In this document: piece after piece, positions 1 through 8,209 of the stretch
How positions within the stretch are numbered: the stretch's first letter is position 1
Layout: each line of letters begins with the position of its first letter
NCBI RefSeq assembly: GCF_013623775.1
Contig: NZ_JABFAM010000012.1
Location: forward strand, 62,001-126,000
From: Rufibacter sp. XAAS-G3-1
GTDB taxonomy: Bacteria > Bacteroidota > Bacteroidia > Cytophagales > Hymenobacteraceae
Direction of reading: 5' to 3'
DNA: 64,000 nucleotides
Program-made: the position numbers and the translations under genes
The notes under the pieces: generated by a model
Seen by the model: the letters and a program-made list of their open reading frames with translations, nothing else
What the model was told of the DNA's origin: nothing
Database searches by the model: none

Positions 1-1856
1 AACGGCCGCTGCAACAGTTCACCGTTATAGGTGGTGCGCACGTCAAAGTACTTGTAGGCCGCCTTCATATCCAGCATGGAAGTCAACTCATACTGCACCT
101 CGGCCTGGAAGCTTTTGGAGAAAGACCGACCGTTCAGGTTGGTGAACGTAATCTGGTACGGGCTGCTGTACATGTCCGGCACTACCTGGTTCTGGAAGGT
201 GGTGTAGTAGTAGTCCGTGATAAAGGCCCCTTTGCGTTCGCCTACCTCAAAGTACTGCGTGAAGCTGCCGCCCAGGTTCCAGGCTTTCTCGGGTTGCAGG
301 TTATTCTGGAAATAGAACGCCCGGTTGCTGATGAGTGAGGCCACGTTTTCGGCAATAGGATTGGCGACCCTGAAGCCTTTTCCGGCTGCCAGACGCAAAA
401 TGGAATTCGGATTAAAGTCATATTTCACGTTGAAACGGGGCGTGTACACCCAGCCGTACAGATTATGATGGTCGGCCCGAACCCCGCCTACCAAAGTCAG
501 ATTGGTGCTGTTTTGGTAAATGTACTCGAAAAACGCCCCCGGCACCCGCTCTTTCCGGCTCAGGCGCTGCCCGGCCAGGTTTTCCTGAAAGTCCTCGTAC
601 TGGTAGCTTACCCCGGTTTTGTAGGTGTGGGCCGTATTGCCAAACGCCGACTGGAAAATCAAATTCGCCAGACCGCTGTTCTGGTACCCGTCATACGTTC
701 TGGGGCCATAATGCGAGTCAAAATCATGGCGGGCCGCTGATAAAATCAACCCGATGCTCTGGTACGGCTTGTTCTTGAAGGTGTAAGACGTCTTGGAGAA
801 GCCGCTCACGCGTTCCGTCTCCGACTCGGTGCCATAGAAACTGCCCTCCTCCTGCGGCATGCCTGAGCGATAACCCACTTGTCCGCCGGTGCGGGTTTCG
901 CTGAGCGCCTGCACGCCTATTTCAGCTACCCATTGCTTGCCGGTATCGTATCTCCACTTGTTGAACGCGTTGTAATGCTTGCCCAGCGGTAAGTCCAGGA
1001 AACCGTCCTTGTTGTTGTCCACCCGGTGGTTCAGCTGGTCGGTGTGCAGCATGAGCACGGTGCTCAGTTTGGGCGTGAGGGTAAACGAGGTGTTCACGTT
1101 GGCATCCCACTTGGCCAGGCTGTTGCCGTAGAGGTTCACCAACAGTTTATCCGTTTTCTCCGGGTCTTTCAGCCGCACGTTCACCTGGCCCGAGATAGAC
1201 TCATAGCCATTCAGCACCGAACCGGTGCCTTTGATAATGTCAATGGCGTCAATATAAGTACCAGACAGGTAGTTCAAACGATAAGGCGTCGCCAAACCGC
1301 GCAAGGCCGGTACGTTATCGGTCGTCATCAAAGTATAAGCACCATCCAGGCCCAGCATCTGAATCTGCTTCGCGCCGGAAACCGCATCTGAGGTGGAAAC
1401 TTCCACCGAGGCGTTCGTCTCAAAGCTTTCGGCCAGGTTACAGCACGCTGACTTGGTTAAGTCCATGGCGGTGATGACCTGTGAGTTGGTAGGAGTGAGG
1501 GCCGAATACCGGTCTTGCTTGCCGGTAATGGTCACTTCCTGAATAGCGGTAGCAGACCGCAACTGCACTACTATATGCGCGCGGCCCTGCACCTGCACGG
1601 TATCTGGTTTGTAGCCGATGTAGGAGATCAGAACGGCGGTTTCGCCGCTGGGAGCCGGAGATAAGGTGAAATGCCCGTTGGCATCGGTGCTGGTGGCTTG
1701 GCTGGTACCCAACCAGATAACGGAGGCGCCAATAAGCGGGGTGGAATTAGCCGCATCTATCACGCGGCCAGCAAGCGTTTGGGCCATTCCCAGGAAAGGG
1801 AGCAGGAGCCCTGTTAAAGTCAAAGCGAATACTGCCTGACGTTTAGAAGATAACAT
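1..1856 (-). CDS. TonB-dependent receptor, N-terminal part (runs off the left edge)
   Basis: Outer-membrane transporter for energised uptake of a ligand from the cell surface; about 618 residues are visible and the C-terminal barrel end lies outside the window. Translating the minus strand from the ATG at 1856 gives a signal peptide (about residues 1-25), a carboxypeptidase-D-like regulatory domain with the usual GAS and SYIGY-type motifs (about 27-100), a plug domain (about 105-240) and the first part of the beta-barrel. The plug carries SACCNL with a Cys pair at 138-139. The gene lies 82 nt downstream of the small cysteine-rich gene at 1939-2373 on the same strand, so the two probably form one operon. 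Receptor family membership is clear. The ligand is not known from sequence; the Cys pairs in both proteins suggest a metal, perhaps copper, but that is inference. Confidence 0.9.
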   Translation of the reverse strand, partial: MLSSKRQAVFALTLTGLLLPFLGMAQTLAGRVIDAANSTPLIGASVIWLGTSQATSTDANGHFTLSPAPSGETAVLISYIGYKPDTVQVQGRAHIVVQLRSATAIQEVTITGKQDRYSALTPTNSQVITAMDLTKSACCNLAESFETNASVEVSTSDAVSGAKQIQMLGLDGAYTLMTTDNVPALRGLATPYRLNYLSGTYIDAIDIIKGTGSVLNGYESISGQVNVRLKDPEKTDKLLVNLYGNSLAKWDANVNTSFTLTPKLSTVLMLHTDQLNHRVDNNKDGFLDLPLGKHYNAFNKWRYDTGKQWVAEIGVQALSETRTGGQVGYRSGMPQEEGSFYGTESETERVSGFSKTSYTFKNKPYQSIGLILSAARHDFDSHYGPRTYDGYQNSGLANLIFQSAFGNTAHTYKTGVSYQYEDFQENLAGQRLSRKERVPGAFFEYIYQNSTNLTLVGGVRADHHNLYGWVYTPRFNVKYDFNPNSILRLAAGKGFRVANPIAENVASLISNRAFYFQNNLQPEKAWNLGGSFTQYFEVGERKGAFITDYYYTTFQNQVVPDMYSSPYQITFTNLNGRSFSKSFQAEVQYELTSMLDMKAAYKYFDVRTTYNGELLQRP

Positions 1857-1938
1857 GGGTTGGTTTCATTTAAGTATAACATCTGTTCTGGGGCAGAAGC
1901 ACAGGAACTGGCTTCGGCTAGGCGAAGAGATGAAAATC

Positions 1939-2373
1939 TTAAATGTTCAGGATGTGCAGACGATGCAGCAGGTCTCGGCCCGCCAAGGGGGGCGAGGTAT
2001 CAGAGTAATTAGGCCAGGAACCTTCAACCGTTGTAAGTACTACCGTGGGAAGAAGGAAAACCGAGGTTAAGGCGGGTGGAAGCGCCATTAATTCCAACTT
2101 GCTGAGTTTCAGCGTGGAAGGGATGTCCAGTTTGTGGTGGGTGGTGAAAACGGAGCAGCAAGGGGTCTTGTCTACCTGGGTAGTTCCTTCGGGGCAGGCG
2201 GGTTTCTTCTTGGCTTCGCAGCAACCCATCGCCTCCATTTCCTGGGCCGCGTCCTGAGAAGGAGCCATCCCCAACATTGCACAAAACCGCTGTGTAGCCG
2301 CCATCCCAACGGAACCCGTCAGGAGGCTAAAAGCCAGCGTTAAGAGCACAATATGTCTGAGTTTCCCTCTCAT
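1939..2373 (-). CDS. HYC_CC_PP-type small exported cysteine-rich protein
   Basis: 144-residue predicted exported protein. Residues 1-25 are a signal peptide (basic start, hydrophobic LLTLAFSLL stretch). The mature part has an RFCAML segment, two Cys-Cys pairs (MGCCE and TPCCS) and a SPPL motif near the end. This pattern resembles the small HYC_CC_PP family often found beside TonB receptors in Bacteroidota. The biochemical role of that family is not established; repeated Cys pairs suggest metal or redox handling. It sits directly upstream of the TonB receptor on the same strand. A TATCTTTG promoter-like element lies only 5 nt before the start codon. Family assignment rests on motif recognition and should be treated as probable. 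Confidence 0.7.
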   Translation of the reverse strand: MRGKLRHIVLLTLAFSLLTGSVGMAATQRFCAMLGMAPSQDAAQEMEAMGCCEAKKKPACPEGTTQVDKTPCCSVFTTHHKLDIPSTLKLSKLELMALPPALTSVFLLPTVVLTTVEGSWPNYSDTSPPLAGRDLLHRLHILNI

Positions 2374-2377
2374 GCTG

Positions 2378-2385
2378 CAAAGATA
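2378..2385 (-). promoter_or_regulatory. Possible -7 promoter element of the cysteine-rich/TonB pair
   Basis: On the minus strand this reads TATCTTTG, an exact match to the Bacteroidota TAnnTTTG element. Only four bases separate it from the ATG at 2373, so a transcript from it would have almost no leader. No clear TTG element is found at the expected upstream distance, so the call is weak. Confidence 0.35.
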
Positions 2386-2527
2386 TGGAATTTTGAACCA
2401 CTTTCCTCCACCTTCTTACCACCAGTGTTTTCTGAATGTTGTAAAAGGTGTTGAAATTAGATAATCTGCTTTAATTCAAGTAATTGCGTAAGTATTCACG
2501 TGTTATTTAGCAAATATATTAGAAACG

Positions 2528-2609
2528 TTATCCAAAACTTATCCCAAAGTGGCGGGGAAAAATGTGGATAATGTGCATAAGTGGGGTGGATAACCATGAT
2601 TTATCCACA
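2528..2609. promoter_or_regulatory. Cluster of DnaA-box-like sites; candidate origin or DnaA-controlled promoter
   Basis: Six 9-mers related to TTATCCACA lie within 82 bp. Those at 2563-2571 (minus), 2572-2580 (minus) and 2601-2609 (plus) match TTATNCACA exactly. Those at 2528-2536 and 2585-2593 have one mismatch, and 2539-2547 has two. The stretch before them (about 2440-2530) is AT-rich, as an unwinding region would be. Genes diverge on both sides: the TonB pair to the left, the dcw operon to the right. The sites end three bases before the MraZ-box repeats. This could be the replication origin or a DnaA-responsive operator of the dcw operon; sequence alone does not decide. Confidence 0.55.
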
Positions 2610-2611
2610 AA

Positions 2612-2636
2612 GTGGGAAAAAGTGGGAGAGGGTGGT
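2612..2636 (+). promoter_or_regulatory. MraZ-box-like repeats upstream of mraZ
   Basis: GTGGG at 2612, GTGGG at 2622 and GTGGT at 2632 are spaced exactly 10 bp apart. Tandem GTGG/TGGG repeats with one-turn spacing are the known binding pattern of the MraZ repressor in front of its own gene. They end at the -33 element of the mraZ promoter, which fits autoregulation of the dcw operon. Confidence 0.65.
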
Positions 2637-2665
2637 TGACTTTGCCTCGCCCTTTAGTACTTTTG
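2636..2665 (+). promoter_or_regulatory. Promoter of the dcw operon
   Basis: TTG at 2636-2638 is followed by 19 bp and TACTTTTG at 2658-2665, an exact Bacteroidota TAnnTTTG element. Transcription would start near 2670, giving a leader of about 30 nt before mraZ. Confidence 0.65.
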
Positions 2666-2702
2666 CTTTGTACCAAAGACTGTCGTCACTGCACCCTCCA
2701 CC

Positions 2703-3170
2703 ATGAATTTTCTCTCCGGCGAATACGAATGTAAGCTAGACCCGAAGGGAAGATTGGTGCTGCCTGCCAAAATCAAATCCAACCTGCCCGATGATTGCGG
2801 AAATCAGGTGGTGTTGACCCGCGGGTTTGAGCCTTGTCTGGTGTTGTACCCCAGAACGGAGTGGAAAACGATTTATGACCGGGTGGCGGGCCTGAACGAG
2901 TTCAATGAGGAATACCGGCATTTCCAGCGGAATTTTTTCCGGGGGAACACCGAAATTGAACTGGATGCCGCCGGACGTTTCATCTTGCCGCGCACCATGG
3001 TACGGTACGCCGAGATTGAGAAAGACGCCATTGTGGTAGGCCTGGGGAACCGGGTAGAAATCTGGAACCCAGACAAATACGACGCATTTTTAATTAAGGA
3101 CCAGCAGAATTTCTCGCAACTGGCGCAGAAGTTCCTCGGTGACCAACCGAGCTTACCCCCAATAGAATAA
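2703..3170 (+). CDS. mraZ: Transcriptional regulator MraZ
   Basis: DNA-binding regulator of the dcw cluster and first gene of the operon. The 155-residue product is within the family's usual length and has two SpoVT/AbrB-like swapped-hairpin domains, each with the diagnostic D-x2-GR-x-x-LP signature: DPKGRLVLP near residues 13-21 and DAAGRFILP near 92-100. MraZ proteins form rings that bind tandem GTGG repeats in front of their own gene, and three such repeats lie at 2612-2636. The gene is followed after 6 nt by rsmH. Start chosen at the ATG following the promoter; the N-terminal MNFLSGEYE is typical of the family. Confidence 0.95.
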   Translation: MNFLSGEYECKLDPKGRLVLPAKIKSNLPDDCGNQVVLTRGFEPCLVLYPRTEWKTIYDRVAGLNEFNEEYRHFQRNFFRGNTEIELDAAGRFILPRTMVRYAEIEKDAIVVGLGNRVEIWNPDKYDAFLIKDQQNFSQLAQKFLGDQPSLPPIE

Positions 3171-3176
3171 AAGCTT

Positions 3177-4103
3177 ATGCAGTACCACCAGCCCGTTTTG
3201 TTGCAGGAATCGGTAGATGCGTTGGCCATAAAACCCGGCGGCATTTATGTAGACGTCACCTTTGGCGGTGGCGGCCACTCGGCGCATATCTTAACCCAGA
3301 TGCAGGGCGGGCAACTCTACTCCTTTGACCAGGACACCGATGCCGAAAAACAGGCCGAAAAGCTGATTTCTGATAAATTCACGTTTGTCAAAGCCAACTT
3401 CCGGTACCTCAAGAAATACCTGCGCCTCTACGGGGTACGCCAGGTAGACGGCATCTTGGCCGATTTAGGCGTTTCTTCCCACCAGTTCAATACCGCCGAG
3501 CGCGGCTTCTCTACCCGTTTTGACGGCCCACTGGACATGCGCATGGACAAGGAGGCTCCCTTATCTGCCCAACAAGTGATAATGGAATACTCAGAAGAGC
3601 AACTGCACCGCATCTTTGGGTTATATGGCGAGGTGAAGAACGCTAAAACGTTGGCGCGGGAACTGGTATCGGCTCGGAACGTGCAAACCATAGAGACCAT
3701 CGCTGATTTCAAGCAGGCCATTGCCGGCTGCACGCCCCGCGGAAAAGAAAACAAGTACCTGGCCCAGGTGTTTCAGGCGCTTCGCATAGAAGTGAACGAT
3801 GAACTGAAAGCCCTAGAGGAAATGCTGGAGCAAGCCGTAGAGGTTCTGAAGCCTGGCGGAAGATTATCTGTGATTTCCTATCATTCTTTAGAAGACCGTT
3901 TGGTGAAGAATTATATTTCCAAAGGCAAGTTTTTTGGGGAAGTGGAAAAAGACTTCTTCGGGAATGAAATCAAGCCTCTAGATTCTGTGACCCGCAAACC
4001 CATTGTGCCGGGTGCGCTTGAGTTACAGGAAAATAACCGCTCCCGCAGTGCCAAGCTGCGGGTGGCGCAGAAAAGAGAGACACCTGAATCGTCAAAGAAG
4101 TAG
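3177..4103 (+). CDS. rsmH: 16S rRNA m4C1402 N4-methyltransferase RsmH (MraW)
   Basis: S-adenosylmethionine-dependent enzyme that methylates N4 of C1402 in the decoding centre of 16S rRNA. The 308-residue protein opens with the family pattern YHQPVLLQE and has the SAM-binding loop VDVTFGGGGHS near residues 25-35, the ILADLGVSSHQ block and the SYHSLEDRLVK block near the C-terminus, all hallmarks of RsmH. It sits in its conserved place between mraZ (6-nt spacing) and ftsL (38-nt spacing). Nothing unusual is seen. Confidence 0.96.
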   Translation: MQYHQPVLLQESVDALAIKPGGIYVDVTFGGGGHSAHILTQMQGGQLYSFDQDTDAEKQAEKLISDKFTFVKANFRYLKKYLRLYGVRQVDGILADLGVSSHQFNTAERGFSTRFDGPLDMRMDKEAPLSAQQVIMEYSEEQLHRIFGLYGEVKNAKTLARELVSARNVQTIETIADFKQAIAGCTPRGKENKYLAQVFQALRIEVNDELKALEEMLEQAVEVLKPGGRLSVISYHSLEDRLVKNYISKGKFFGEVEKDFFGNEIKPLDSVTRKPIVPGALELQENNRSRSAKLRVAQKRETPESSKK

Positions 4104-4141
4104 AAAGATAGAAGGGAAGCAGCACATTTAACGATTTAACC

Positions 4142-4582
4142 ATGGCAGTCAATACCGTACGTCCACCAGTGAATCGGCCGAAGGCAAACACCCAGCGGGA
4201 AGTGCCTAAGGTAGAGAAACCACGTCCGGCCCGCCCGCCGCGCCAGAAGGGTACCAGTTTGTTTGAACTGTTAGACCGCTACACCAAAGTAGACTGGTTC
4301 TTTGCCGAAGGTTTGCCCGTGAGGTACTTGCCCAAGGTGCTTTTCCTGATGGGCGTGACCTTGTTTTACATCGGCAACACGCACTACGCCGACCGCACCC
4401 TGCGGCGTATTGATAAAACCAAAGCCGATACCGAAGACCTTCGCGCCGACTATACCACGCTGAAATCTGAGTACATGGAGGCGAGCAAGCAGTCTGAGGT
4501 GGCCCGCAACGTGGCGCCCCTTGGCCTGATGGAAAGTTCTACCCCACCCATTCAAGTAGTTCTCAAGAAAGATGAATATTAA
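4142..4582 (+). CDS. ftsL: FtsL-like septum protein
   Basis: Small bitopic division protein. The 146-residue product has a long basic, proline-rich cytoplasmic tail (about residues 1-55), one membrane segment (about 63-82, YLPKVLFLMGVTLFYIGN) and a periplasmic coiled-coil region (about 85-125). This is the architecture of FtsL, which joins FtsB and FtsQ and activates the septal synthase FtsWI. Sequence conservation in this family is very low, so the call rests on topology and on position between rsmH and ftsI. Its 3' end overlaps the ftsI start by 11 nt, which suggests translational coupling. Confidence 0.85.
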   Translation: MAVNTVRPPVNRPKANTQREVPKVEKPRPARPPRQKGTSLFELLDRYTKVDWFFAEGLPVRYLPKVLFLMGVTLFYIGNTHYADRTLRRIDKTKADTEDLRADYTTLKSEYMEASKQSEVARNVAPLGLMESSTPPIQVVLKKDEY

Positions 4583-6725
4583 GAAGTCCATCGTTACGCG
4601 CGTGCGGGTGGCTTTTTTGGCCATCTGTCTTTTCGCGTTCGCGATTATTTACAAAGTTGGGTACATCCAGTTCAAGGACGGTGACCGTTGGCGCGAGATC
4701 GCCAATGAGAAACGGTTCCATTACCAACCGGTCTACGCTACCCGGGGGAACATCTACTCCAATGATGACCGCATCATGGCTACGTCTTTGCCGTTTTACC
4801 GCGTGGCGTTTGACCCCACCATTTCCCCCGATGATGTTTTCGCCAAGGGCATTGACTCCCTGGCCATTCAACTGTCCCGTTTCTACGGCGACCGTTCTCC
4901 TGAGCATTACAAGCGCAAAATCAAGAATGCCCGCAGCGCCAACCGTAAATACGTGCGCCTGAACAGCCGCCTTATCAATTACCAGGACAAGAAGATGATG
5001 GCCAAATGGCCGATTTTCAGGGCCGGTAAAAACCGGGGCGGGGTAATTTTTGAGAAACTGGATCGCCGGTTCCTGCCGTTCGGGTCGTTGGCCAAACGTA
5101 CCATCGGGTTCATCAACGAAGACCGCAACGGCGCCGGTCTGGAGTTCTCTTTTAACCGCCATCTGGCCGGGAAAGACGGCGAGGCGCTGTACGAGCGCAT
5201 GGCGGGCGGTAACAAGCCCATCAACGACGGTACCGAGGTGAAACCCATGCCCGGCTTTGACATCCAGACCACCATTGACATTAACCTGCAAGACGTGGCA
5301 GAAAGTGCCTTGCGTCACGCCTTAACCATCAATGACGCGGCCCACGGCTGCGTGATTTTGATGGAGGTGAGTACCGGGCACATCAAAGCCATCGCCAATC
5401 TGGGCCGCCAGAGCGAAGGGGTGTATGCCGAGGATTACAACTACGCGGTGGGTAACCAGGGCCGCACCGAACCGGGGTCTACCTTCAAGCTGGCCTCTAT
5501 GATGGCCCTGCTGGAAGAGACGGACATGCAGTTGAATGATACCGTAGATACCGGCGTGGGCTCTGAGCGCATTGGCGGGGCCGTGAAAACCGATACCCGC
5601 GGGTACGGAAAGATCACGCTGCAGCAGGTGTTTGAGAAATCTTCCAACGTGGGCGTGGCCAAGCTCATCCAGAAGACCTTTGAGAGCAACCCGCAGAAAT
5701 ACGTGGATTACCTGCACAAATTCGGGTTGCACCAGCCGCTGGGCTTCCAGATGAACGGTGAGGCGGTTCCGTACATCAAATCCCCCAAAGACCGCAGCTG
5801 GAGCCGTCCGTCACTGTCTACCATGGCCATTGGCTATGAGATGAAGCTTTCTCCGTTGCAGACCCTGGCCTTTTATAACGCCGTGGCCAACAATGGCGTG
5901 AAGGTGCAGCCTATGATTGTGAAAAGCATCAAGCGCGCCGACCAGATTCTGGAGTCATTTGAGACCAAGGTGCTGAACCCTAAAATCTGCTCAGACGAGA
6001 CCCTGGTTCAATTGAAGACCATGATGGAAGGGGTAGTAGAAAACGGAACGGCCAAAAACCTGAAAAGCAATGACTACAAGGTAGCCGGTAAAACCGGAAC
6101 CGCCCGTAAAGTGATCAAAGGACAGTACACCAGAAGATACTCCACCTCCTTTGTGGGCTACTTTCCGGCCGACCGGCCCAAGTACAGTTGTATTGTGATC
6201 ATTGATAATCCGCAGAAAAACGCCCAGTACGGCGGTGACGTGGCCGCGCCGGTGTTCCGTGAGCTGGCCGACAAAGCCTACGCGCAGGATTTAGCCATTC
6301 ATGCGCCCATGGTGCGCCGCCCGGTGGGCGTACAGCCCAAACTGCCGGTCTTGCACGCCGGAAACCAGGAAGAGCTGACCATTCTCTGCAACAGATTGGG
6401 TGTGAGTGCCCACCCCTTGAACCCCGAGGAAGACTGGGTGCGGGTAGACACCCAGAAACAATCAGTGGCTTTGAAGCCGGTGCCGGTGAAGATGGGCCAG
6501 GTGCCCGATGTCACGGACATGACCTTGCGGGATGCCTTGTACTTACTAGGGAATCACGGCATTAAAGTACGGGCCATCGGCTTAGGCCGGGTGCAGGGCC
6601 AAAGCATTCCGCCGGGGCAGCCCGTGACCAGAGGAACAACCATTACCATTACACTAACGACACATGGCGCAACTAGAACACCTGCTGCAGGTACTCCAGC
6701 CAACGCAATTGCTCGGGCCCGCTAA
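4572..6725 (+). CDS. ftsI: Septal penicillin-binding protein 3 (FtsI) with C-terminal PASTA domain
   Basis: Septum-specific peptidoglycan transpeptidase, 717 residues. It has one N-terminal membrane anchor (about residues 12-32), a PBP dimerisation domain (about 55-215) and a transpeptidase domain with the three active-site motifs: STFK with nucleophile Ser303, SSN at 357-359, and KTG starting at Lys507. A single PASTA domain (about 640-700, beginning MGQVPDVT) follows, as is common in Bacteroidota FtsI. It partners FtsW (11244-12413), FtsL and FtsQ at the septum. It starts inside ftsL (11-nt overlap) and runs 62 nt into murE, an unusually long overlap for this operon. Confidence 0.95.
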   Translation: MNIKKSIVTRVRVAFLAICLFAFAIIYKVGYIQFKDGDRWREIANEKRFHYQPVYATRGNIYSNDDRIMATSLPFYRVAFDPTISPDDVFAKGIDSLAIQLSRFYGDRSPEHYKRKIKNARSANRKYVRLNSRLINYQDKKMMAKWPIFRAGKNRGGVIFEKLDRRFLPFGSLAKRTIGFINEDRNGAGLEFSFNRHLAGKDGEALYERMAGGNKPINDGTEVKPMPGFDIQTTIDINLQDVAESALRHALTINDAAHGCVILMEVSTGHIKAIANLGRQSEGVYAEDYNYAVGNQGRTEPGSTFKLASMMALLEETDMQLNDTVDTGVGSERIGGAVKTDTRGYGKITLQQVFEKSSNVGVAKLIQKTFESNPQKYVDYLHKFGLHQPLGFQMNGEAVPYIKSPKDRSWSRPSLSTMAIGYEMKLSPLQTLAFYNAVANNGVKVQPMIVKSIKRADQILESFETKVLNPKICSDETLVQLKTMMEGVVENGTAKNLKSNDYKVAGKTGTARKVIKGQYTRRYSTSFVGYFPADRPKYSCIVIIDNPQKNAQYGGDVAAPVFRELADKAYAQDLAIHAPMVRRPVGVQPKLPVLHAGNQEELTILCNRLGVSAHPLNPEEDWVRVDTQKQSVALKPVPVKMGQVPDVTDMTLRDALYLLGNHGIKVRAIGLGRVQGQSIPPGQPVTRGTTITITLTTHGATRTPAAGTPANAIARAR

Positions 6726-8127
6726 CCCCGGGCTTGCTGCGTTAACCATGGATTCCCGCCAGGCAGGCCCGGGCGTGGGGTTCTTCGCGATCCGGGGCAC
6801 GCTCCGCGATGGCCATGATTTTATAGAGGCAGCCGTGCAGCAGGGCGTTTCAGCCGTGTTTTGCGAAAAACTGCCCCAAAACACCCCAGCGCACGTCACG
6901 TTTGTGCAGGTGCCTAACGCCGCCGAGGCCATGGGCTTAGTGGCCGCTGAGTTCTACGGAAACCCTTCCAAAAAACTGAAACTGGTAGGCGTGACCGGCA
7001 CCAACGGGAAAACCACCTGCGTGACCTTGCTGCACAAACTGTACCGTGACTTAGGCTACAATGCCGGTTTGCTGTCCACGGTGCAGAACCAGATCAACGA
7101 AACAGTAATCCCCGCTTCGCACACCACGCCAGATGCCATCACTTTGCAGGGGCTGTTGGCGCAGATGGTGAAAGCCGGTTGCACCCACGCCTTCATGGAG
7201 GTGAGTTCGCACGCCCTGGTGCAGCACCGCGTGACGGGGGTGCAGTTCACCGGAGCCGTTTTCACCAACATCACCCATGACCACCTGGACTACCACGGCA
7301 CCTTTGACGAGTACATCCGGGCCAAGAAGCTGTTTTTCGATCATCTGGGCAAAAAAGCCTTTGCGCTGGTAAACTCAGATGACAAGCGCGCCATGGTGAT
7401 GCTGCAAAATACCAAAGCCACCAAATACACCTACGCCCTCCGCAAGGAAGCTGATTTCAAAGCCCGTTTGCTGGATAACTCTATCCAGGGTTTGCAGTTG
7501 GAATTGGAAGGGCAAGAGGTGTGGTTCCGGTTAATCGGCACGTTCAACGCTTATAATTTGCTGGCGGTGTACGGCGCGGCCACCCTGCTGGGCGAAGACA
7601 AGCAGGAAGTACTGGCGAGTCTGTCTAACCTGACTTCGGCCGCGGGCCGCTTTGACTACGTGGTTTCTGCCGGGCAGATTACGGGTATTGTGGATTACGC
7701 CCATACGCCCGATGCCCTGGAAAACGTGCTGCAAACCATTCAGCAGATTAGGAGGCCAGACCAGAAAGTGATCACCATTGTGGGCTGCGGCGGAAATCGC
7801 GATGCGGCCAAGCGCCCCGTCATGGCCGACATCGCCGCCAAGATGAGCGACCGCGTGATTCTGACTTCTGATAACCCGCGAGACGAGGATCCGCAGGAAA
7901 TCCTGAACCAGATGCAGGCGGGCGTAAAGCCAACTGATCTGAAGAAAGCGCTTTCGGTGGTTGACCGCCGCGAAGCCATTAAAACGGCGGTGCTGTTGGC
8001 CGAGGCGGAGGACATTATTCTGGTGGCGGGCAAAGGACACGAGACGTACCAGGAGGTGAAAGGGGTTCGCTCGCCGTTTGACGACAAGCAGGTGTTGCAG
8101 GAATCCTTTGCCTTGCTCCAGAAATAG
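6664..8127 (+). CDS. murE: UDP-MurNAc-tripeptide ligase MurE (meso-diaminopimelate adding)
   Basis: Cytoplasmic ATP-dependent ligase adding the third amino acid to UDP-MurNAc-L-Ala-D-Glu. The 487-residue protein has the P-loop GTNGKT at 112-117, the central ligase domain with HDHLDYHGT and the C-terminal domain carrying DNPR at 403-406. DNPR is the known signature for selection of meso-diaminopimelate over lysine, so the peptidoglycan is predicted to be DAP type. The start chosen gives a complete N-terminal domain but overlaps ftsI by 62 nt. The next gene is mraY; murF, which often lies between them in other phyla, is absent here. Confidence 0.96.
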   Translation: MAQLEHLLQVLQPTQLLGPANPGLAALTMDSRQAGPGVGFFAIRGTLRDGHDFIEAAVQQGVSAVFCEKLPQNTPAHVTFVQVPNAAEAMGLVAAEFYGNPSKKLKLVGVTGTNGKTTCVTLLHKLYRDLGYNAGLLSTVQNQINETVIPASHTTPDAITLQGLLAQMVKAGCTHAFMEVSSHALVQHRVTGVQFTGAVFTNITHDHLDYHGTFDEYIRAKKLFFDHLGKKAFALVNSDDKRAMVMLQNTKATKYTYALRKEADFKARLLDNSIQGLQLELEGQEVWFRLIGTFNAYNLLAVYGAATLLGEDKQEVLASLSNLTSAAGRFDYVVSAGQITGIVDYAHTPDALENVLQTIQQIRRPDQKVITIVGCGGNRDAAKRPVMADIAAKMSDRVILTSDNPRDEDPQEILNQMQAGVKPTDLKKALSVVDRREAIKTAVLLAEAEDIILVAGKGHETYQEVKGVRSPFDDKQVLQESFALLQK

Positions 8128-8209
8128 CGTCAGGAGGCACTAAATGAATTGAAAGACCTAATGAAGTGGGCCAGATCATAGACTCACTTTTGATGATAAA
8201 AAGAAACGG

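Noticed and set aside
8128-8209. A small gene or lost murF between murE and mraY
   Set aside because: The spacer is only 82 nt and holds no coding signal; murF is normally elsewhere in this phylum.
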